Positions 44,841-52,547 of a DNA stretch of 64,000 nucleotides are shown in pieces (position 1 is the stretch's first letter; every line of letters starts with the position of its first letter). Origin of the DNA: Caballeronia jiangsuensis (GTDB taxonomy: Bacteria; Pseudomonadota; Gammaproteobacteria; Burkholderiales; Burkholderiaceae); the NCBI GenBank assembly GCA_000648925.1, contig JFHF01000013.1:102377-166376 (forward strand), given 5' to 3'. The notes under the pieces are model-generated. The model was not told where the DNA came from and did not search any database. It saw nothing but the letters and a program-made list of their open reading frames with translations. The position numbers and the translations under genes are program-made.

Positions 44841-45296
44841 TCAGGCCGCGACGCGCGCGAGCCTGAATTCGATGGCTGTGTCGTCGCCGAACTCGCTCGC
44901 TTGCCGGATCGCGAGACCTTGCGCGCCGAGCGCGGCGAGCCATTGCTGATACGCGCCTTCGAGAAACGCGGGCGTCCACGCGAGCGCGCTTTCGCCGAAG
45001 GCGGGCAGCGGCGCGCAGTAATGCACGATGCTCAGATAGTCGCGTTCATCGGCAAGCTCGACGAAGCCCCAGTCGGTGTCGCGCCACAACGCGTTGAGCG
45101 CGTCGGCGAGCGCCGCTGTCGAATCGCAGGGCGGTAACGGCCGGGCTTCGGCGAAGCGGCTGCCCACGCGATGCATCAACTGACGCAGTTCGTTGCGCCC
45201 GATCTGCGCTTCGAATTCGTCCGCAAGCGCGGCCAGAAGGCCCCGCCATTGCCGGGAAATCTGACTGTCCAACAGGTAATTGAAAATAGCGGCCAT
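44841..45296 (-). CDS. bcsD: Cellulose synthase subunit D
   Basis: 151-residue BcsD/AxCesD homologue. In Komagataeibacter, BcsD forms a periplasmic octamer that guides glucan chains and raises crystallinity. It starts MAAIFNYLLDSQ, with the family core WRGLLAALADEFEAQIGRNE, LMHRVGSRFAEARPLPPCD and DWGFVELADERDYLSIVHYC. The length matches AxCesD (156). I used the ATG at 45296; an in-frame ATG at 45365 would add 23 residues without similarity. First gene of the operon, with 122 bases before bcsP. Confidence 0.82.
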   Translation of the reverse strand: MAAIFNYLLDSQISRQWRGLLAALADEFEAQIGRNELRQLMHRVGSRFAEARPLPPCDSTAALADALNALWRDTDWGFVELADERDYLSIVHYCAPLPAFGESALAWTPAFLEGAYQQWLAALGAQGLAIRQASEFGDDTAIEFRLARVAA

Positions 45297-45791
45297 GTTT
45301 TGGTTCGGCAGGGCGCGAGCCACAGCGCGTTGTTGATCAGTCTTGTTAACGTCGCCGCCGGCCATCCCTTTAACCCGCGAGCATTGATCCGGACGTTTGT
45401 CCAGGCGCTATTACACGTCTGAACTTACTTCAATGCGATTGTTTTCGCCAGTGGAAAGACTAGCAGCGGATTTCTTTGTCGGATCGGGCGAACAGGACGC
45501 GACAGACGACCCAATTCAGGCATTAGGCGCCGATGGGGATGGACGAAATATCGACACTGCGCGCCCGTCTCGAAATATGGGCACAGCCCCGCCCGGCGCG
45601 GCGGAGGCGGCAGTGTACCATCCCGTTAATGCACTGCATCGGGGTGTCGGCTCTGATTCACACCGATTGACTTATGGCGCAATCGCATGAGCGAAAGGCC
45701 CGGCGGATTGGTTGATTGGTCGTACTAAAACGGCGGCAAATCGTTGCTATCTGGCAAGGTCGCGGTTCGCTGCGAATGCCGGGCGCGGACG
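45297..45791. other. Upstream region of the cellulose operon; no supported gene
   Basis: About 500 bases between bcsD and a minus-strand terminator. It should hold the bcs promoter, but I found no convincing -35/-10 pair or operator. A plus-strand open frame at 45397-45690 has no ribosome binding site or recognisable content and was not called. Confidence 0.4.
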
Positions 45792-45818
45792 AAAAAAAAG
45801 CGCCCCGAGTGGGGCGCT
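45792..45818 (-). terminator. Strong intrinsic terminator of the 65-residue gene
   Basis: AGCGCCCC and GGGGCGCT pair perfectly around a 4-base loop and are followed by eight T on the minus strand. It begins about 20 bases after the stop of the gene at 45839-46036. Confidence 0.88.
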
Positions 45819-45838
45819 TCGCATGAAAACTCGAACGT

Positions 45839-46036
45839 TCAGGGATTCGCGCGTACCGCGTCTCTGACTGCGTCCATCACGATGCCGTAATTGAGCGGGA
45901 TGTCCAGCGAATCGGAGTAGCCGGGTTCATCACCGGACTCCTTTGAGACTGCGCGAATCGGAATCGGCTCGTAGGCGGTTTCGCCTGCCGGATTGTCGCG
46001 TCCTTCGATGGCACCCTGCAATTGCGGATTCTTCAC
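45839..46036 (-). CDS. Small acidic protein of unknown function
   Basis: 65-residue soluble protein starting with GTG. It is acidic (AIEGRDNPAGETAYEPIPIR, KESGDEPGYSDSLDIPLNYG) and ends in a helix (VMDAVRDAVRANP). I do not recognise a family. GGAAGGAG lies six bases before the GTG. A 14-bp palindrome and a possible -10 (TATATT at 46075-46080) lie just upstream, and a strong terminator just downstream, so it is a complete single-gene unit. It sits between the bcs operon and a divergent reductase. A membrane role is unlikely. Confidence 0.68.
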   Translation of the reverse strand: MKNPQLQGAIEGRDNPAGETAYEPIPIRAVSKESGDEPGYSDSLDIPLNYGIVMDAVRDAVRANP

Positions 46037-46084
46037 GATTTACTCCTTCCGGTAATGGAGCGGCGAGGAACTGCAATATAAACC

Positions 46085-46098
46085 AATGTCATGACATT
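46085..46098. promoter_or_regulatory. 14-bp perfect palindrome upstream of the 65-residue gene
   Basis: AATGTCATGACATT is self-complementary over 14 bases and lies five bases upstream of the TATATT -10-like box on the minus strand. That is where a repressor or activator dimer would overlap the promoter spacer. Confidence 0.55.
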
Positions 46099-46476
46099 TT
46101 GGCGACTTCGATTTGGGAACTCGCTCCGAAACCGCTGTACACGGCGCGCCGGTAATCGCCGCTATCCTGCGTTTCGAGAGAGTGCGGGGCCTCTAGTGTA
46201 ACGGCGGCGTGAGTTTCCGAAAGCGCAATTTGAATATGACAACGGTGTGTCGATATTGCGCTAAAGGGCTGGAATCGGCCCGGAAATTGCATGACCATAT
46301 GTCGTTACGTATGCTTTTACAAATGACCGTGCGCTAATCGATTCTCCGATTTCGTCTGATGTGGAAGCAAACGCTATCGAAAGCGCTTGTCAGGCCACGG
46401 TTTATTTTTCTACAACAAAAAGCGGCCGTTTCGACGGCGCCGGTGCGAACGCCGTAAAAGGAAAGGAGAATGTGGC
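46099..46476. other. AT-richer regulatory spacer
   Basis: About 380 bases upstream of the NmrA-like reductase gene, richer in AT than the surrounding genes. No gene was found; short minus-strand frames here lack a start signal. It probably holds the promoter of the reductase, but no clear -35/-10 pair could be chosen. Confidence 0.4.
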
Positions 46477-47091
46477 ATGAGCAAAATCGCGATCATCGGG
46501 GCGACGGGTAATGTCGGCAGCCGGCTGATGGAGGAAGCGTTGCGGCGTGGACACACGGTCAGCGCGATCGCGCGCGACACGTCCGGTCTCGAAAGGCGGG
46601 ATGGTGTCAGCGCGCACGACGTCGACGTGCTGAATGCGGACGCGCTCGCTGCCGTGCTCGCGGGACACGACGCGGTGTTCAGCGCGACGCGCTTCGCCAC
46701 CGTGTCGGAAAGCGCGATAGTCGGACCGGTGAAGCGCGCCGGCGTGCAGCGCCTTCTGGTCGTCGGCGGCGCGGGGAGCTTGTACGCGGCGCCCGGTCAG
46801 CGCGTGCTCGATCTGCCGGATTTCCCCGACGCGTACAGGCCGGAAGCCACGGCGGGGGCGGCTTTTCTTGATGCGCTACGCCGCGAACGGGATGTGGACT
46901 GGACCTTCGTTTCGCCGTCGGCCGAATTCGTGCCCGGACCGCGCACGCAGAAATTCCGGCTCGGCGTGGACGAATTGCTCGTCGATAACGGCGGGCGAAG
47001 CTGGATTTCGTTCGACGACTACGCGATCGCCTTCCTCGACGAATTCGAGCGCGGCGCGCATATCCGCCAGCGCATCACGGTCGGATATTGA
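46477..47091 (+). CDS. NAD(P)-binding NmrA-like oxidoreductase
   Basis: 204-residue Rossmann-fold protein. MSKIAIIGATGNVGSRLMEE is the GxxGxxG NAD(P) motif. VFSATRFATV, RLLVVGGAGSLYA and WTFVSPSAEFVPGPRT follow the NAD(P)H-binding/SDR-a5 pattern of NmrA-like and YwnB-type proteins. It lacks the Tyr-x-x-x-Lys pair of classical SDRs, so it may be a sensor or an atypical quinone/azo reductase. GGAAAGGAG lies seven bases before the ATG. A strong terminator follows 20 bases after the stop. Confidence 0.85.
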   Translation: MSKIAIIGATGNVGSRLMEEALRRGHTVSAIARDTSGLERRDGVSAHDVDVLNADALAAVLAGHDAVFSATRFATVSESAIVGPVKRAGVQRLLVVGGAGSLYAAPGQRVLDLPDFPDAYRPEATAGAAFLDALRRERDVDWTFVSPSAEFVPGPRTQKFRLGVDELLVDNGGRSWISFDDYAIAFLDEFERGAHIRQRITVGY

Positions 47092-47110
47092 ACGCGCGCG
47101 CGCCGACAGA

Positions 47111-47142
47111 AGCGGCATCGCCTGACGATGCCGCTCCATTTT
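47111..47142 (+). terminator. Intrinsic terminator of the NmrA-like gene
   Basis: AGCGGCATCG and CGATGCCGCT form a perfect 10-bp stem with a 5-base loop, followed by CCATTTT. It lies between this gene's stop and the opposing DUF3331 stop at 47154. Confidence 0.85.
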
Positions 47143-47153
47143 CCCGCCGCTCG

Positions 47154-47663
47154 TCAGCCTTGCAGGTCGACTTCCATTTCCTCGGCGTTCTTCGGCATCG
47201 CGTCGGCGAGGATCATCGCGGCGGCGTTCTGCGGCTTCGGATCGCGCTGCGATGGCCGATAGACCTGATCGCCACGATGAATCGGCATCCCGGAGAGCGA
47301 GCAGACGCCTTCCGCGGTCGCGGTCGTGGCGCGCCAGCCTTGATAACCGTAGTGGCACGTACCGGGATCGGACCAGTAGACGAGCGCCGTCGCGCTGCTC
47401 GGACGCTCGATCACGCGCACGATCGCCTGCGGAAACGGCAGCCGATCGTCCACCTGATGCGGGTGCGTGCGATTCCAGTCGCGCGTCAGACGCTCCAGGA
47501 ACGCGTTTTCGGCGCGCGCGGATTTCTGGGATGGTGCTGTGCGAGCGATGTCCATCGGCATCGCTTCGAGCAGGTGAACCGTCTGTGACCACGGGTCCGC
47601 TCTTTTCGAAAAAGCTGTCATGGCATTGTTCCAGGCTTTGACTCGACCTAGAACGTACGTCAT
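47154..47663 (-). CDS. DUF3331-domain protein
   Basis: 169-residue protein with the Burkholderiales DUF3331 pattern. VIERPSSATALVYWSDPGTCHYGYQGWRA is the central part. GVCSLSGMPIHRGDQVYRP follows, and its Cys and arrangement could make a small metal or beta knuckle. Function unknown; many copies occur on accessory replicons of the family. Two starts are possible, 47663 and 47621; neither has a strong ribosome binding site, and I list the longer. Converges on the NmrA-like gene. Confidence 0.75.
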   Translation of the reverse strand: MTYVLGRVKAWNNAMTAFSKRADPWSQTVHLLEAMPMDIARTAPSQKSARAENAFLERLTRDWNRTHPHQVDDRLPFPQAIVRVIERPSSATALVYWSDPGTCHYGYQGWRATTATAEGVCSLSGMPIHRGDQVYRPSQRDPKPQNAAAMILADAMPKNAEEMEVDLQG

Positions 47664-47969
47664 TAAGCACATTCCGATAAATACTGCATCAGTGAATACA
47701 CTATCCCGTTGCTGCGAATAATCGATTGAACGGGAACGAGGACCCACGCAGCGCCTTGACTGGCGGGCGTTCAAGCGGTTCGTAAGGTGGCTCGCGGACC
47801 GATGCGGACGGCATTCCCAGCCGCAATCACCCAGCGCCGCGATGGTTTTGTTCGAGATCGGCGTGAATGGTCCGGCAAGTCGGCCCGTCAGAGGCGCGCA
47901 TGGTCCCAATCAAAACCTCGGCTATAGAGCCTCTGCGCCGGTCCGCGATCGCTGTCTCGGACCGCCTCG
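47664..47969. other. Intergenic region with no recognisable gene
   Basis: 306 bases between the DUF3331 start and the permease stop, both on the minus strand. A short GGTCCG/CGGACC inverted repeat (47940-47963) is present near the permease stop but has no T-tract. Otherwise nothing was recognised. Confidence 0.4.
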
Positions 47970-48806
47970 CTAGGCGATCGCACGCGCTGCCGCACGGCCT
48001 CGCAGCCATTCGAGCGCTAGCAGCAGGCTCGTCGAAAACACGATGAGGATCGTCGCGAGCGCGGCGATCGTCGGGCTGATGTTTTCGCGAATGCCGGTGA
48101 ACATCTGCCGCGGCAGCGTCGTCTGATCGGCGCCAGCGAGAAAGAGCGTGACGACGACTTCATCGAAAGAAGTGGCGAACGCGAACAGCGCGCCCGAGAT
48201 CACGCCCGGCGCAATGACCGGCAGCGTCACGCGAAAGAAGGTTTTCAACGGGCTCGCGCCGAGCGACTGACTCGCCCGCACGAGGTTGTAGTTGAAATTC
48301 TGCAGCGTCGCGCCGACGGTCGTCACGACGAACGGCACGCCAAGCGCCGCGTGCGCCAGAATCAGCCCGAAATACGTATTGGCGATGCCGAGCGGCGCGA
48401 AGAACAGATACATGCCGACGCCAACGACGATCACCGGCACGATCATCGGCGAAATGAGCACGGCCATGAGCACGCTCTTGCCGAGGAAGTTCGCCTTCGT
48501 GAGCCCGACCGCCGCGAGCGTGCCGAGGATCGTCGCGACGAGCGTGGCCGACGGCGCAACGATGAAGCTGTTCTTCGCGGCCATGCGCCACTCGTCGGAC
48601 ATGACGAGGTTGTGATACCAGCGCATCGACCAGCCCGGAATCGGGTAGACCAGGAACGTGCTCGACGAAAACGACAGCGGCACGATCGCGAGCACGGGCA
48701 AAATCAGATAAAGCAGCGTCAGCACGCAGATGATGCGCAACGCGAAATACCAGATGCGTTCGATCGCGGACGTGTGCGGCGCGAACATCGGTTTGGCGAG
48801 TTTCAT
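47970..48806 (-). CDS. ABC transporter permease, polyamine/spermidine type (PotC/YdcV-like)
   Basis: 278-residue inner-membrane permease with six hydrophobic segments. The binding-protein-dependent signature for contact with the ATPase is ASQSLGASPLKTFFRVTLPVIAP near residue 185. The mid region (LISPMIVPVIVVGVGMYLFF) and the close (FDEVVVTLFLAGADQTTLPRQMF) fit COG1177 transporters for polyamines and related compounds. Last gene of a four-gene run; it starts six bases after the previous stop. Confidence 0.9.
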   Translation of the reverse strand: MKLAKPMFAPHTSAIERIWYFALRIICVLTLLYLILPVLAIVPLSFSSSTFLVYPIPGWSMRWYHNLVMSDEWRMAAKNSFIVAPSATLVATILGTLAAVGLTKANFLGKSVLMAVLISPMIVPVIVVGVGMYLFFAPLGIANTYFGLILAHAALGVPFVVTTVGATLQNFNYNLVRASQSLGASPLKTFFRVTLPVIAPGVISGALFAFATSFDEVVVTLFLAGADQTTLPRQMFTGIRENISPTIAALATILIVFSTSLLLALEWLRGRAAARAIA

Positions 48807-48812
48807 CTTTCT

Positions 48813-50084
48813 TTACCCCAGGCTCACGTTGGAGCGCGTGAAGCGTCCATAGACCACATAGAGCAGCAGTGTCGCGGCGAGCAGCAGCGCGCCGAGCGCG
48901 CATGCCATGCCCCAGTTGATCGTCACGTTGGTGAAGTAGGCGATGTAATAGCTGACCATCTGATCGTTCGGCCCGCCGAGCAGCGCCGGCGTGATGTAAT
49001 AACCGATCGCGAGAATGAACACGAGCAGCACGCCCGCGCCGATGCCCGGATAAGTCTGCGGCACGTAGACGCGCCAGAACGCCGCGAACGGATGACTGCC
49101 GAGCGAAACGGCCGCGCGCTGATAGGTCGGCGGCACGGACTTCATCACGCTGTAGAGCGGCAGGATCATGAAGGGCAGCAGGATGTGCGTCATCGAGATA
49201 TAGACGCCCACGCGATTGAAGAGCAGCGCGAGCGGCGAGCCGATCAGCCCGCTGCCGAGCAGCGCCGTATTCACGAGCCCTTCGCTTTGCAGAAGCACGA
49301 TCCACGCGGCGACGCGCACCAGCACCGACGTCCAGAACGGAATCAGCACGAGCACCATCACGAGGTTCGCGCGGCGCTCGGGCAGCGTCGAAATCCAGTA
49401 GGCGAGCGGATAGCCGAGCAGCAGCGCGAACAGCGTCACGCCCACGCCGATCACAAAGGTGCGGCCGAAGACGTTGAGATAGATCGACTGATCCGGGTCC
49501 GCATGAACGATATTGCCGAAGCCGTCCTGCTTGTGATCCAGCGACGCGAGGATATAAAACGGCGAATAGCGGCCCGCGTTCTTCGCGATCGCCTGCCAAT
49601 AGACGGGATCGTTCCAGCGGTCGTCGAGTTCGACGATCTTCGCCTTGATCTGCGCGGCGGGCAGCGGCTTGCCGTCGTCGCCGTTGAGCGGCATCGCGCG
49701 CGCGGTTTTCGCGACGAGCGAGCGATAACCCGGAATTTCGGTGTTCAGACGCCGCGCGAGGGCGCCCATCGATTCGCCTTCCGAGATCGTCGTGAGGTCC
49801 TGCGCGAGCGCGGCATACGCTTCATCCGATGGCGGCGTCTTGCGGTCCCATTTCGCGAGCGCCGCGCCGGTGTGCGGCAGCGCGTTCGCCACTTCGGGAT
49901 TTTCAATCGCGCGTGTGAGCAGCGCGCCGATCGGCACCACGAAGATCAAAAACAGAAAAATGGCGAGCGGCGCGATGAGCATGAGCGCCATGGCGCGCTT
50001 CTTCGCATCGGCGATCTTCAATTCGCGCTTCAGACGCGCGCTCGATTCGCGCGATTCTTCCGCGGGGATCGTCATGGTGTTCAC
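48813..50084 (-). CDS. ABC transporter permease, polyamine/spermidine type (PotB/YdcU-like) with periplasmic insert
   Basis: 423-residue permease, about 130 residues longer than standard PotB. TM1 is LMLIAPLAIFLFLIFVVPIG (33-52). It is followed by an extracytoplasmic stretch to about residue 185, then the usual transmembrane core. The EAA-like loop is AAVSLGSHPFAAFWRVYVPQTYPG. The GTG start at 50084 follows AAGGAGAC. The large insert occurs in some proteobacterial members and may contact the binding protein. Translated with the other permease. Confidence 0.88.
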   Translation of the reverse strand: MNTMTIPAEESRESSARLKRELKIADAKKRAMALMLIAPLAIFLFLIFVVPIGALLTRAIENPEVANALPHTGAALAKWDRKTPPSDEAYAALAQDLTTISEGESMGALARRLNTEIPGYRSLVAKTARAMPLNGDDGKPLPAAQIKAKIVELDDRWNDPVYWQAIAKNAGRYSPFYILASLDHKQDGFGNIVHADPDQSIYLNVFGRTFVIGVGVTLFALLLGYPLAYWISTLPERRANLVMVLVLIPFWTSVLVRVAAWIVLLQSEGLVNTALLGSGLIGSPLALLFNRVGVYISMTHILLPFMILPLYSVMKSVPPTYQRAAVSLGSHPFAAFWRVYVPQTYPGIGAGVLLVFILAIGYYITPALLGGPNDQMVSYYIAYFTNVTINWGMACALGALLLAATLLLYVVYGRFTRSNVSLG

Positions 50085-50146
50085 GCTTGAGTCTCCTTCT
50101 TTGCGGTCGCGCTTTCGAAAAGCGCGACCGTCTTGCTGCCTATGAT

Positions 50147-50174
50147 GCTTTTACTTCGACGCTTTTACTTCGAC
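50147..50174. repeat. 14-bp tandem duplication at the binding-protein stop
   Basis: GCTTTTACTTCGAC occurs twice in a row. The second copy spans the stop codon (50165-50167) and last codons of the binding protein; the first lies just downstream. It looks like a simple recent duplication. Confidence 0.8.
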
Positions 50175-51199
50175 GCCCATGCGGTGAAGCGCTGCTCGAG
50201 CTCGTCCCCGTGATCGGTCCAGAACGCCATGTCCTGCAGCACCGCGTTCTTCGCGTTGTCCGGCGAGTTCGGCATGTCGGCCTTGGTCTTCGCGTCCAGC
50301 GCGGAGATCGCGGCCTTGTTCACCGGGCCGTACGCGATGTTCTTCGCATAGACTTCCTGCGGCTTCTGCGACACCGAATACGCGATGAACTGCTGCGCGA
50401 CGTCCTTGTTCGGCGAGCCCTTCGGAATCGCCCAGTAGTCGAGGTCGTAGATGCTGCCGTTCCACACGACCTTCAGGTTCTTGCCTTCCTTGCGCGCCGC
50501 GTCGATGCGGCCGTTATACGCAGTGGACATCACGACATCGCCCGCGACGAGGAACTGCGGCGGCTGTGCGCCTGCCTCCCACCACTGAATGTTCGGCTTG
50601 AGTTCGTCGAGCTTCTTGAACGCGCGGTCCGCGCCGGCCTTCGTGCCGAGCACCTTGTAGACGTCCTTCGGCGCGACGCCGTCGGCCATCAGCGCGAATT
50701 CGAGGTTGTAGCGCGCGCCCTTGCGCATGCCGCGCTTGCCGGGGAATTTCTTCGTGTCCCAGAAGTCCGCCCAGCCCGCCGGCGCGGACTTCAGCTTGTC
50801 GCCGTTGTAGGCGAGCGCCGTCGACCACACGAAGAAGCCGACACCGCAGGTCTGCGGCGATTCGGGCACGAGGTCCGACTTCTTGCCGATCTTCGACCAG
50901 TCGAGCTTTTCATAGAGACCTTCGTCGCAGCCGCGGCCGAGATCGCCCGATTCGACTTCGACCACGTCCCAGTTCACGTGCTTCGCTTCGACCATCGCCT
51001 TGACCTTGGCCTGCTCGCCGTTGTATTCGACCGCCGTGACCTTGTTCTTGGACGATTGCTCGAACGGCTGATTGAACGCGACCTTCTGCGCGTCGCCGTT
51101 CGCGCCGCCGAAATTGACGACGGTGATCTCCGCCGCCCCCGACGCCGCCGACACGCACGCGAGCGCAGCCGCCATGGAACACAGTGCGAACTTCTTCAT
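50165..51199 (-). CDS. ABC transporter substrate-binding protein, polyamine/spermidine type
   Basis: 344-residue periplasmic binding protein (PotD/YdcS-like, COG0687). Signal peptide at 1-22 (FALCSMAAALACVSAASGAA). ITVVNFGGANGDAQKVAF starts domain 1. WDVVEVESGDLGRGCDEG, AGWADFWDTKKFPGKRGMRK and LDYWAIPKGSPNKDVAQQFI are family landmarks lining the ligand cleft. Substrate could be a polyamine, GABA or another amine; the sequence does not fix it. It lies between the ATPase gene (72 bases upstream) and the permeases (80 bases downstream). Confidence 0.9.
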   Translation of the reverse strand: MKKFALCSMAAALACVSAASGAAEITVVNFGGANGDAQKVAFNQPFEQSSKNKVTAVEYNGEQAKVKAMVEAKHVNWDVVEVESGDLGRGCDEGLYEKLDWSKIGKKSDLVPESPQTCGVGFFVWSTALAYNGDKLKSAPAGWADFWDTKKFPGKRGMRKGARYNLEFALMADGVAPKDVYKVLGTKAGADRAFKKLDELKPNIQWWEAGAQPPQFLVAGDVVMSTAYNGRIDAARKEGKNLKVVWNGSIYDLDYWAIPKGSPNKDVAQQFIAYSVSQKPQEVYAKNIAYGPVNKAAISALDAKTKADMPNSPDNAKNAVLQDMAFWTDHGDELEQRFTAWASK

Positions 51200-51271
51200 G
51201 ATGGTTTCCTCTCTTCTTCGACTTGGTTTTGTCAGTGGACCTACGTGGGAAGCGCGACGCCCGATCGAGAC

Positions 51272-52369
51272 TCAGGCGAACACACGCAAATGCTCGGGCG
51301 CGAATTCGAGCGCGATGGGCGCGCCGGGCGTGAAGCCGTCGAGCGCCGCGGTGCCGAGCGGCACCTTGACGAAGCATTCGTCCTGCTCGCGCACGCCGCA
51401 GCGCATGCGGACGTGATCGCCGAAATAGATGAGGCTCTTCGCTTCGCCCGGGAGCGCGTTGATGTTGCCGTTCGCGTGGCCGTTGCCCTGCGTGAGCTTC
51501 ATGCGCTCCGGGCGGATACACGCGATGGCCGGCGCACCCGGTTTCGCATTCGCGACGTTGAGACCGGACAGACGCGTGCCGTCGGCGAGACGGAGGTCGC
51601 AGAAGTCGCCCTGAATCTGTTCGATGGTGCCGCGCAGCCGGTTGCTGTCGCCGATGAAGTTCGCGACGAACTCGTTGCAGGGCGCTTCATACAGATGATC
51701 GACGGTGTCGAGCTGCTGCACGATGCCCTTGTCGAACACCGCGACGCGGTCGGACATCGTGAGCGCTTCGCCCTGATCGTGCGTGACGTAGACGAAGGTC
51801 ACGCCGAGCTTCTCGTGCAGCGCCTTGAGTTCGATTTGCATGTGCTCGCGCAATTGCTTGTCGAGCGCGCCGAGCGGCTCGTCCATCAGCACGAGCTTGG
51901 GCTCAAACACGAGCGCGCGCGCCAGCGCGATACGCTGCTGCTGGCCGCCGGAAAGCTGCGCCGGATAACGCTTCGCGAAGCTTTCCATGCGCACCATCTT
52001 GAGCGCGTTGTTCACGCGATGCGCGCGCTCTTCGGCGGACATCTTGCGCACCGTCAGCGGATATTCGACGTTCTGCTGCACCGACAGATGCGGAAAGAGC
52101 GCGTAGTTCTGAAACACCATGCCGATGTCGCGCTTGTGCGGCGGCACCTTGTTGAGCAGCTTGCCGTCGAGCCAGATCTCGCCGCCGGTGGGGAACTCGA
52201 AGCCCGCGAGCATCATGAGGCAGGTGGTCTTGCCGGAGCCGGATGGCCCGAGCAGCGTGAGGAATTCGCCCTGATAGATATCGAGATCGAGCGACTTGAC
52301 GACGAGCGTTTCACCGTCGTAGGTCTTTCGCACGCCGCGAAAGCTGACGATCACCTGATCGGATTTCAT
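51272..52369 (-). CDS. ABC transporter ATP-binding protein, polyamine type (PotA/YdcT-like)
   Basis: 365-residue ATPase powering the binding-protein-dependent importer. LLGPSGSGKTTCLMML is Walker A, YPAQLSGGQQQRIALARAL the ABC signature, LVLMDEPLGALD Walker B, and YVTHDQGEALTMSDR the H-loop. The C-terminal TOBE domain (residues 275-365) is normal for PotA-type subunits. First gene of the transport operon, with GGAGACACGGAAG before its ATG. Divergent from a MocR regulator across 178 bases. Confidence 0.92.
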   Translation of the reverse strand: MKSDQVIVSFRGVRKTYDGETLVVKSLDLDIYQGEFLTLLGPSGSGKTTCLMMLAGFEFPTGGEIWLDGKLLNKVPPHKRDIGMVFQNYALFPHLSVQQNVEYPLTVRKMSAEERAHRVNNALKMVRMESFAKRYPAQLSGGQQQRIALARALVFEPKLVLMDEPLGALDKQLREHMQIELKALHEKLGVTFVYVTHDQGEALTMSDRVAVFDKGIVQQLDTVDHLYEAPCNEFVANFIGDSNRLRGTIEQIQGDFCDLRLADGTRLSGLNVANAKPGAPAIACIRPERMKLTQGNGHANGNINALPGEAKSLIYFGDHVRMRCGVREQDECFVKVPLGTAALDGFTPGAPIALEFAPEHLRVFA

Positions 52370-52476
52370 CTTCCGTGTCTCCTTCGGAAAACCCTGATAC
52401 TTCCGACCGCCTTCGACGCCCGGAAATTATTTCCACTACTTGCGATAACTATAGCCCGTTACGGTTCTACAATGGG

Positions 52477-52508
52477 GAGCCATTTCAATATTCAAAATAG
52501 AGCCACTT
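52477..52508. promoter_or_regulatory. Direct repeat likely bound by the MocR regulator
   Basis: GAGCCATTT and GAGCCACTT are spaced 23 bases apart, about two helical turns, in the divergent promoter region. MocR dimers bind short direct repeats near their own and divergent promoters, which fits here. Confidence 0.4.
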
Positions 52509-52547
52509 AGGCGTTTCGGACAAGTGGTTCCAGGCGGTGACGACTTC

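Noticed and set aside
45397..45690. Plus-strand 97-codon open frame upstream of bcsD
   Set aside because: No ribosome binding site, no domain, and likely bcs promoter DNA.
46089..46298. Minus-strand 69-codon open frame
   Set aside because: No ribosome binding site, overlaps the palindrome and promoter of the 65-residue gene, and has no recognisable content.
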